Source: BOG-908 sp965198855 (GTDB lineage Bacteria > Pseudomonadota > Alphaproteobacteria > Acetobacterales > Acetobacteraceae). Taken from it: 64,000 nucleotides of DNA. A program made the translations under genes and the position numbers. The notes under the pieces are model-generated. The model ran no database searches and had not been told where the DNA came from. It worked only from the letters and a program-made list of their open reading frames with translations. Positions 54,049 through 64,000 of this stretch are shown piece by piece (positions within the stretch are counted from its first letter, which is position 1; each line of letters begins with the position of its first letter). The DNA is taken from NCBI GenBank assembly GCA_965198855.1, contig CBDAPZ010000002.1:1933880-1997879 (forward strand), written 5' to 3'.

Positions 54049-55022
54049 TGAGCATCCTCGTCACCGGTGCTGCCGGCTTCATCGGCTATCACGCCTCCCG
54101 TGCACTCCTCGCCCGCGGCGAAACCGTCATCGGCGTGGACAATATCAACGACTATTATGACGTCCGCCTGAAACACGGCCGCCTCGCGACGCTGGCCGAG
54201 AAACCCGGCTTCACCTTCGTGCAGGCCGACATCTCTGATCGCGACGCGATGTTCGCACTGGCGTCGGACGAGATCACCCATGTGTTGCATCTCGCCGCTC
54301 AGGCGGGGGTTCGGTATTCGATGATCGACCCCTACGCCTACGTCACCGCCAACGTCATGGGCCAGGTGGTGATGCTGGAATTCTGCCGCAAACTGCCAAA
54401 ACTTGCTCACTTCACCTATGCGAGTTCCTCCTCCGTCTACGGCCTGAACCGCAAACTGCCCTTCGCCGAGGCCGACCGCGTCGACACGCCCTCCTCGCTC
54501 TATGCCGCGACGAAGAAATCCGCCGAGCTCATCAGCCACGCCTACGCGCATCTCTACGGCATTCCGCAGACCGGACTGCGCTTCTTCACCGTGTATGGTC
54601 CCTGGGGCCGGCCGGACATGGCCTATTTCGGCTTTGCCGAGTCGATCATGGCCGCCACCCCGATCACCCTTTACGAGGGCGGCACGCTGAAGCGCGACTT
54701 CACCTATATCGATGACATCGTAGCCGGCGTTCTCGGCGCATTGGACCGGCCGCCTTCCGCCGGTGAAGGGCCGCTGGTGCTCAATATCGGCAATCATCGC
54801 AGCGAGACGGTGAACACGATGGTCGCTTTGCTGGAGCAGAGCCTTGGCCGGAAAGCGGTTATCAAGGAAGTGCCGCGGCCGGCAGCGGACGTAGTCGAGA
54901 CCTGGGCGGATGTGGACGCAATCGGCGCTCGAACCGGGTATGCGCCGACGACGCCGCTGCAGATCGGCATACCTATTTTTGCCGAATGGTTCCTCGCATA
55001 CCGGGCATCCACGGCGAGTTAA
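54048..55022 (+). CDS. NAD-dependent sugar-nucleotide epimerase, UDP-glucuronate 4-epimerase type
   Basis: This 324-residue extended-SDR enzyme probably epimerises UDP-glucuronate to UDP-galacturonate for envelope polysaccharide. It has the NAD loop TGAAGFIGYHASRALL near residue 7, GVDNINDYYDVRLKHGRL near 34 (typical of this epimerase group), and catalytic YAATKK near 150. FFTVYGPWGRPDMA near 178 and DFTYIDDIVAGV near 217 also fit. It is coupled to bdhA by a TGATG overlap, with no obvious metabolic link. Confidence 0.88.
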   Translation: MSILVTGAAGFIGYHASRALLARGETVIGVDNINDYYDVRLKHGRLATLAEKPGFTFVQADISDRDAMFALASDEITHVLHLAAQAGVRYSMIDPYAYVTANVMGQVVMLEFCRKLPKLAHFTYASSSSVYGLNRKLPFAEADRVDTPSSLYAATKKSAELISHAYAHLYGIPQTGLRFFTVYGPWGRPDMAYFGFAESIMAATPITLYEGGTLKRDFTYIDDIVAGVLGALDRPPSAGEGPLVLNIGNHRSETVNTMVALLEQSLGRKAVIKEVPRPAADVVETWADVDAIGARTGYAPTTPLQIGIPIFAEWFLAYRASTAS

Positions 55023-55152
55023 CGGGTTGCTTTTCACACTTGGGTAAGCAAGGCCAGAGGCGCTGCCCCTTGCCCCCGTCGAAGGCAGGTCTTTGAAATA
55101 CTTAAGTTAAAATTGCTGCGACTCTGCGGGTTCGATCTCGTGCAGCTTGCCG

Positions 55153-55174
55153 GCGCCTGAAAGGCGCGGTTTTT
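55153..55174 (+). terminator. Intrinsic terminator upstream of the rRNA promoter
   Basis: GCGCC (55153-55157) pairs with GGCGC (55163-55167) around TGAAA, followed by GGTTTTT. It lies 130 bases past the epimerase stop and 28 bases before the rRNA promoter. A degenerate copy of the GGCCAGGGGC repeat is at about 55049-55080. Confidence 0.6.
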
Positions 55175-55201
55175 AAGGTCCCGCAAGTTCCTGTCATTGA
55201 G

Positions 55202-55230
55202 TTGACACGTGTGTGGTTGGGGCCTAGATA
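55202..55230 (+). promoter_or_regulatory. Predicted sigma-70-type promoter of the rRNA operon
   Basis: TTGACA at 55202-55207 and TAGATA at 55225-55230 are separated by exactly 17 bases. This is a near-consensus housekeeping promoter about 440 bases upstream of 16S. No other hexamer pair of this quality was noticed in the leader. Confidence 0.75.
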
Positions 55231-55672
55231 GCGCCTCACCGACGTGGTGCTGCAAAAAGTTCTTGCGGTGCTTTGGTTAGGTGAGTAGGTTTCTTCTCCC
55301 GGGTTTTTCCTGGGGTGTCTTGAGAAGCTAGGCTGGACGGTAGGCTGTGATTTTCCGAGAGGGGGATCGAAGCTGACCGGTTTGGTTTGTTCTTTGAGTT
55401 GTGAATCGGAGAGGAAGGGATACGCTGGCGGCGTCCCATGGCAACACTGTTTCGGCAGTGGTGCGATGAAAGCGGTTTTGATCGATGCTGTAATTTGGGG
55501 GTTTGCTCCTGAGTTCATCGATGAGGCTGTTTTACAGGATTGCGAGCCGCGTATTTCGTACTACGCAAACGTAAGAGCGTAAAATGGTTGTCTTTATCTG
55601 CGCCCCTCGCGTGGATGGGATGATCGATGGGACTGGGGTCTGTTCTGAAGTTGGTCGCGAGATCAGCAGATG
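55231..55672 (+). other. rRNA operon leader
   Basis: This stretch of about 440 bases has no supported gene; the short ORFs here are chance. TGTTCTTTGAGTTG at 55389-55402 resembles the boxA antitermination element. The bases just before 16S should pair with its 3' flank to form the RNase III stem. Confidence 0.6.
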
Positions 55673-57161
<1,489 letters not shown>

Positions 57162-57423
57162 AAGGATGTTTGCTGATGGGCCCGGCTTGAGAGCAATCTC
57201 ACGACGGAACCTTGGCGAACTCCAAAAAGTCCTTCGACGGATGTCGAAGGCGGACTCGCCTCTGGATTGCAAACATTCGGCAAGGCGTTTTCATCGGGCG
57301 CCGTCAACGTATCCCTTCCCCGTAGAACAGTTCTTTTGTCCGTGACGCTTTGCGTCAGGTTGACGGGAGAACTGGCAATCGACCGTCCTTTCGGTTATGT
57401 CGCGTGAGTGACAGGCTGAATGT

Positions 57424-57500
<77 letters not shown>

Positions 57501-57546
57501 CTGTCTCTGTCTCAACTGTCTCTGTCTCACTTGGACAACATCCCTT

Positions 57547-57622
57547 GGGGGCTTAGCTCAGCTGGGAGAGCACCTGCTTTGCAAGCAGGGGGTCATCGGT
57601 TCGATCCCGATAGTCTCCACCA
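57547..57622 (+). tRNA. tRNA-Ala(TGC)
   Basis: The 76-base cloverleaf has acceptor GGGGGCT/AGTCTCC (with two G-U pairs), anticodon loop TTTGCAA with anticodon TGC, and an encoded CCA. It is the second spacer tRNA. Confidence 0.97.
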
Positions 57623-58069
57623 ATGACCTTTGGTGTTTGAGGCATCGGGCGAGAGCCTGGCCTGGTCGAATATCTACGGAGAAGTGTTTGTGTTCGGGCA
57701 TGTGCCCCTGACCCCGAAAGCGTGGGTTGGGCCGCATCTGTCCGTTCTGCGATCCTTCATGGAAGCACGATACACTGTGTGACGATGATGGATTGTTGTT
57801 GGTCTTTAAAACTGTAAATCAGGTTCTGGTACGTCTCTGGGCGTGCTGCGGTCAGTTCGTCTGACCTGGATGTATCTATGCGCAAGTGTAGAACACCAAG
57901 ATCGCAGCATACGGTCAGAGACGCGAAGTAAAAAGCTGAGCGATATTCAGTGATTTTGCTTAGCATAGTTACAGAACACAGAGGGTTGTGTGGGTCCCTA
58001 GCCTGCAACAATCTGCACTGCGTGTTTTGCTTCTGTGCATGGTGTTGAGGATGAATAATCCTTGACGTC
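57623..58069 (+). other. 16S-23S internal transcribed spacer, distal part
   Basis: These roughly 450 bases hold no supported gene. TGGTCTTTAAAAC near 57800 is a boxA-like element. The segment should contribute to the 23S processing stem. Confidence 0.6.
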
Positions 58070-60814
<2,745 letters not shown>

Positions 60815-60954
60815 ACAGTCTTCAATCCTCGGATTGAAGGCGCACCATGCATAGAAGCAAGACACGCAATACCCGCTCAGCTCACCACTTCGCAAAATAC
60901 CAGAACCTGCCTTCCAGTCTTAGGATCTCGATCTTTACCGAGAGTGCCTTGGAC

Positions 60955-61072
60955 GACCTGGTGGCCATTGCGGGGAGCCTGCACCCGATCCCATCCCGAA
61001 CTCGGCCGTGAAAACCCCCAGCGCCTATGATACTACGTCTCAAGACGTGGGAAAGTCGGTCGCCGCCAGGTC
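60955..61072 (+). rRNA. rrf: 5S ribosomal RNA
   Basis: The terminal stem GACCTGG.../...CCAGGTCTT encloses the conserved CCCGATCCCATCCCGAACTC and AAGTCGGTCGCCGCC segments. The length of about 118 bases is normal. Ends are approximate. Confidence 0.93.
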
Positions 61073-61093
61073 TTCCAAAGCACTCTTCACCAC

Positions 61094-61170
<77 letters not shown>

Positions 61171-61198
61171 AATCCGCTCGCGCAAAAGCGATCAGCAA

Positions 61199-61232
61199 AA
61201 GCCCGGCCTCCTCAACAGGAGCGCCGGGCTTT
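61199..61232 (+). terminator. rRNA operon terminator
   Basis: AAGCCCGGC-CTCCT pairs with AGGAG-C-GCCGGGCTT around CAAC, a stem of 14 bp with one bulge. TTTCCTG follows. It lies 29 bases after the initiator tRNA. Confidence 0.85.
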
Positions 61233-61308
61233 CCTGCGTCCGCAGCAAAACCCAATATGCCGGACAGATCGCCCAAGTGCCAGGAAGGGGCGGAGCAAGC
61301 CAAATATC

Positions 61309-61431
61309 CTACAACGTCAAACCGGTCTTGCTCACTAGTGACCTTACGATCTCTGCGGCCTCGGCCTTCGTTTCGTCGCGCGCGAGGGCGATGATTTTGC
61401 TCCGGTAGACGTTTGCCAGGCTTGGATGAAG
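61309..61431 (-). pseudogene. C-terminal fragment of a large serine recombinase
   Basis: The minus-strand frame reads LHPSLANVYRSKIIALARDE then TKAEAAEIVRSLVSKTGLTL and a stop. The pattern HP-x-LA-x-YR-x-K, an AEA-E-IR-L helix and a hydrophobic end matches the coiled C-terminal part of large serine recombinases. The catalytic domain is absent. It abuts the IS66 tnpC fragment directly, so one element interrupted or recombined with the other. Confidence 0.6.
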
Positions 61432-61436
61432 CCACC

Positions 61437-61727
61437 ACCCAGCGCTTCAACATGTAGTCCATGGCTTTCGCCACATCGTTCGAGCCGGACAATTTGCCGC
61501 GTTGCTCGCGCATCCACGCGCGCAGATCGGCCACCAAGGGTGCGCAGGCAGGCGGTGCGCTCCAACCGATCGCGGTTGAGCTTGGCGATCTCCAGCCTCA
61601 GATGCGCGATTAGCGCCTGGTCGCTGGAGCATTGCGCGACGGCTGCCGCCGCCTCCGCGCGCGCCGCCATCAGCGCCGTTTTTAGCGCATCAATGTCATC
61701 TGGCGGAGCGACAAGCTCGACGTTCAC
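61437..61727 (-). pseudogene. IS66-type tnpC remnant with an internal deletion
   Basis: The 5' part (from the ATG at 61727) reads MNVELVAPPDDIDALKTALM, then SDQALIAHLRLEIAKLNRDR, the N-terminal helix of IS66 TnpC. After about 65 codons a different frame continues with LRAWMREQRGKLSGSNDVAK and AMDYMLKRW, which belongs to the C-terminal part of the same transposase. About 350 residues with the DDE core are missing, and the frames do not match, so it cannot be functional. The order tnpB then tnpC on the minus strand is that of IS66. Confidence 0.75.
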
Positions 61728-61796
61728 GCCGGCCCGTAAATCACAAGCGTCGTGACCGTGTAGCCCCTTTTTGACGACACACCTCAGATTATTCGC

Positions 61797-62150
61797 CTAC
61801 CCGGTAAGCTCCGGGCGCCAGGTGTGCTGCGGGTTGCGCCAGTCGATCGCTTCCAGAAGATAACTCATCTGACCCGCGGTCCGCACCACCACGCCGTGCA
61901 CCGTCTGCGGCCAGACAAAGCGGCCGCGGTCAAGCCGCTTGGCATACAGCAACAACCCGCGATCCCATCATGCCAAGCGCCTTGCTTAAAGAACCGCTGC
62001 GGCCGCGGAACACGAACACGTCGCCCGCAAAAGGATCCCGCCCGAGACCTTCTCCACTTGCCGCGCAAGGCCATTCATGTCGCGGCGCCTGTCAGTGTGC
62101 CCGGTCGCGATCCAGATGCGCACCCCGCAGGCCGTCGAGCTCCTGTGATC
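61797..62150 (-). pseudogene. IS66-type tnpB remnant with several frameshifts
   Basis: Pieces in three frames line up with IS66 TnpB: VRIWIATGHTDRRRDMNGLA, GRDPFAGDVFVFRGRSGSL, then LLLYAKRLDRGRFVWPQTV and YLLEAIDWRNPQHTWRPELT. At least three one- or two-base changes separate them. TnpB is the accessory protein of IS66 elements. A tnpA remnant might lie in 62151-62300, but I could not support one. Confidence 0.78.
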
Positions 62151-62329
62151 GGAGACTTACCTGTCCCCGCGTTGCTGCATGGTTCGGTCATCGCATTTCG
62201 AACGGGATCGATGTCCTGCTGACGAGACGCCGTCCAGCATCAGGCATCGTGACAATCAGCCCATCCGATGGCAGAGCGCCGTATATCTTGGCGCACTCTT
62301 GTTAATGGGAGTCACATTAAGCACAGCAT

Positions 62330-62728
62330 TTACCGTGAGCCAAAACGCTTTCTCGCCTCATCGGTGGCCGGCATGTACAGTGAGACGGCAGTGCCTTCTG
62401 GGTCGCGAAACTGAAACGTCTTGTTGCCCCAAGGCATCATTTTTAACGCATGCACCAGTGGAACCTTGTCTTTCAAGCGATCATAGTCGGCATCGATGTC
62501 TTCAACCTGAAACTCGATATAGGCAGTGCGATTCATGCCAGGTTCGGCGCTGCCTGCTTTCCATAGGGCGACAGTTTCTGCACTCCCAATGGCAAGTGTC
62601 GCCGCCGGCGTGACAATTTCGGCGAACACGGGAGCAAGCCAATCGGCGGCCAGGCCCGTGACCATTTCATAAAAGGACACCATGACCTTGATGTCGGATG
62701 CGATAAGGCGGGTTGAGGCGAACTTCAT
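62330..62728 (-). CDS. VOC-family protein, divergent from a TetR regulator
   Basis: This 132-residue single VOC module starts MKFASTRLIASDIKVMVSFY. It contains ALWKAGSAEPGMNRTAYIEF and FQFRDPEGTAVSLYMPAT, the latter carrying the Glu-region of the fold. AAGGAAA before the ATG at 62728 is the ribosome site. The divergent TetR gene and the palindrome between them suggest regulated expression, as for detoxification or resistance genes. Substrate unknown. Confidence 0.82.
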   Translation of the reverse strand: MKFASTRLIASDIKVMVSFYEMVTGLAADWLAPVFAEIVTPAATLAIGSAETVALWKAGSAEPGMNRTAYIEFQVEDIDADYDRLKDKVPLVHALKMMPWGNKTFQFRDPEGTAVSLYMPATDEARKRFGSR

Positions 62729-62792
62729 GGAGGTTTCCTTTAAGTGAAGCAACGAGCTGCGGAGAGAGGACGTCTTCGCTCTTGCATTTGTG

Positions 62793-62806
62793 CTACGATA
62801 CCGTAG
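62793..62806. promoter_or_regulatory. Candidate TetR operator between the VOC and tetR genes
   Basis: CTACG (62793-62797) and CGTAG (62802-62806) are perfect inverted arms around ATAC. A wider imperfect symmetry (GCTAC...GTAGC, 62792-62811) overlaps it. It is central in the 159-base divergent gap. Confidence 0.5.
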
Positions 62807-62887
62807 TGTAGCGCAAGTTGTCGATCCTCGTCTCTGCATTTGAAAGGATTTTGCCTGGCCGGATCAAGCCGCAGCGCGGCTCCCTCC

Positions 62888-63448
62888 ATGTCCACCAAGG
62901 CACCTGATGAAAGGGTGCTCCGCTCACGCAAGACCGTGCTCGCTGCCACGGCAGAGCTGCTTTTCGAGCGTGGCTTTGCCGGCGCGAGCGTAGATGAAAT
63001 CGTACGTCGCTCGGGGGTCGCCAAGACCACGATCTACCGGCATTGGCCCACCCGGGCCGACCTGTTGCGCGACGCCTGCTCTACGATTGGAACGCCCCAA
63101 AAGGTTCCGGACACCGGAAACTTCGAGGCAGACGTCACCGCTTTGATAACAGACCTTGCAAAGCTATTGAGGACTGCCCGATGGACTTCGGTGCTGCCCT
63201 CGATCATCGACGTTGCTGAGCGAGACCCCGACATTGCCCGCATGTACAGCAAACTTCAGCACGGTTATTCGGCACCCCTTGAAACAGCAATTCTGCGTGC
63301 GGTGGGGAGGGGAGAACTTCCCGAAGACACAGATGTGGCCATGCTAATTGCGGCGCTGACCGGCCCGCTCTTTTACCGCCGTTGGTTTTCCCGCGAGCCG
63401 CTGACAGCTGCCTTTGCAAAGCAGATAGTCAAAAAGATCGTCCGCTAA
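62888..63448 (+). CDS. TetR/AcrR-family transcriptional repressor
   Basis: This protein of about 186 residues has the TetR HTH: SRKTVLAATAELLFERGFAG, ASVDEIVRRSGVAKTTIYRH and WPTRADLLRDA. A helical ligand-binding domain ends in PLFYRRWFSREPLTAAFAKQ. It probably represses itself and the divergent VOC gene. A TTG at 62840 is open in frame; I prefer the ATG at 62888, though neither has a clear ribosome site. Confidence 0.86.
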   Translation: MSTKAPDERVLRSRKTVLAATAELLFERGFAGASVDEIVRRSGVAKTTIYRHWPTRADLLRDACSTIGTPQKVPDTGNFEADVTALITDLAKLLRTARWTSVLPSIIDVAERDPDIARMYSKLQHGYSAPLETAILRAVGRGELPEDTDVAMLIAALTGPLFYRRWFSREPLTAAFAKQIVKKIVR

Positions 63449-63812
63449 GCATGTATCGCGCTGTTCAATAACTTTGGGATCAAGAGCCTCGTCGACCTCA
63501 TAGAAATGCACAAGGACGACCACACCATCCTTCAGCGCTTAAACGGCGGTAAGTAAGGCCGCCGCTGCCTACGCCGGATGAAATACGATGCTGCTGATAG
63601 CTTTGCTGTTCATCGCTGAAACTTCCGGCGACCTCGCTTGCGGCCAGCCGTATTTCGGCGGGCTTAATCCATCCACAGTAAGCAATCTGAATGTGAAATC
63701 GCACGCAATACTGACCCCCTGAGGGCGGTTTTCGCTTCCAATCCCGACCCCTCGGCTCTGTGTGTCAGCATCCCTCCCTTCGGCCGTATCTGGCCTGGGA
63801 GGGGTTTGGGGG
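63449..63812. other. Gap before istA, including the likely left end of an IS21 element
   Basis: No gene is supported in 63449-63705. A 34-codon open stretch at 63453-63557 (LFNNFGIKSLVDLIEMHKDD) ends in a stop and looks like the tail of a lost gene. From about 63710 the sequence CTGACCCCCTGAGGGCGG leads into the transposase gene, and I take this as the element's left end. The exact terminal repeat cannot be fixed without the right end. Confidence 0.45.
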
Positions 63813-64000
63813 ATGATGTCCGTGGACGTGATCGGCGATATCCGGCGCGCCTATTTCGAGCAGCGCCTGCCGATTAAGGAGATCGTGCGGACGCTCTGCG
63901 TTTCGCGGGCGACGGTGCGCAAGGTGGTCCGGAGCCAGAAGACCGCATTCAAGTATGAGCGGGGCGTGCAGCCGGTGCCCAAGCTCGGTGCGTGGGTGGA
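63813..64000 (+). mobile_element. istA: IS21-family transposase IstA, 5' part (runs off the window)
   Basis: The frame from ATG 63813 encodes MMSVDVIGDIRRAYFEQRLP, then IKEIVRTLCVSRATVRKVVR, an N-terminal HTH of IS21-type transposases. It is followed by FKYERGVQPVPKLGAWV, a sequence typical of one IS21 subgroup. The GGGGG run just upstream could serve as ribosome site. No stop occurs in the 62 codons seen, so it may be intact. The DDE core and the istB helper ATPase would lie beyond the window. Confidence 0.8.

Noticed and set aside
63450..63557. Short open stretch ending NGGK-stop, with LFNNFGIKSLVDLIEMHK
   Set aside because: It reads like real protein, but there is no start codon or recognisable family, so I list it only as a possible gene tail.

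Overview
The window is chromosomal DNA from an alphaproteobacterium, most likely a member of the Acetobacteraceae. This rests on the high G+C content, the gene order of the division and cell-wall (dcw) cluster, the rRNA operon order 16S - tRNA-Ile(GAT) - tRNA-Ala(TGC) - 23S - 5S - tRNA-fMet, and the mix of PQQ, NAD-linked formate dehydrogenase and OmpA-type genes. No species can be named from sequence reading alone.

Bases 1-14938 hold the dcw cluster on the plus strand: the ftsI 3' end, then murE, murF, mraY, murD, ftsW, murG, murC, murB, ddl, ftsQ, ftsA and ftsZ. Nearly all stop and start codons overlap by 1 or 4 bases. A strong intrinsic terminator at 15079-15113 separates this run from lpxC. 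Together these genes build and flip the peptidoglycan precursor, assemble the Z ring, and (lpxC) commit lipid A synthesis.

Bases 16319-24379 are a mixed block: a lone Rieske oxygenase, a TUDOR-like DUF2945 protein, a VOC protein, a DUF2934 protein, a FUSC-type exporter, an exported cyclophilin, a methyltransferase, threonine ammonia-lyase and greA. Bases 24653-31247 carry carB, a small coiled-coil gene and carA on the minus strand. CarA has an N-terminal helix-turn-helix-like extension and a perfect palindrome just upstream. These are divergent from lipA and a COQ10/RatA-like gene.

Bases 31367-37362 contain small secreted proteins, a two-lobed aspartic-protease-like lipoprotein, arfB, an apparently exported methyltransferase, and a translationally coupled GNAT / C-N hydrolase / SnoaL trio. 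Bases 37417-45550 form a C1 and redox block: a LysR regulator, fdsG-fdsB-fdsA (NAD-dependent molybdenum formate dehydrogenase) and pqqC-pqqD-pqqE without pqqA or pqqB. A 2-hydroxyacid dehydrogenase with a broken 5' end follows on the minus strand. Bases 46850-55022 hold a tandem pair of OmpA-type outer-membrane proteins, a secreted protein, a lipoprotein, mnmA, dps, yceI, 3-hydroxybutyrate dehydrogenase and a sugar-nucleotide epimerase.

Bases 55202-61232 are one rRNA operon with a recognisable promoter and terminator. Downstream of its terminal initiator tRNA lies mobile-element debris: a serine-recombinase fragment, IS66 tnpC and tnpB fragments, a VOC/TetR divergent pair, and the start of an intact-looking IS21-type istA that runs off the window.

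The most striking unexplained structure is a dispersed non-coding repeat with at least eight full or half copies between 18 kb and 48.1 kb. It consists of T/A-rich hairpins flanking a conserved GTCGCTGTCGCGGTTCT-type core and sits at gene boundaries. Two further hairpin repeat families are present: a CCAGGGGC/GCCCCTGG family, including a nested inverted repeat of about 206 bp at 49255-49460, and a TTTGGGG/CCCCAAA hairpin.
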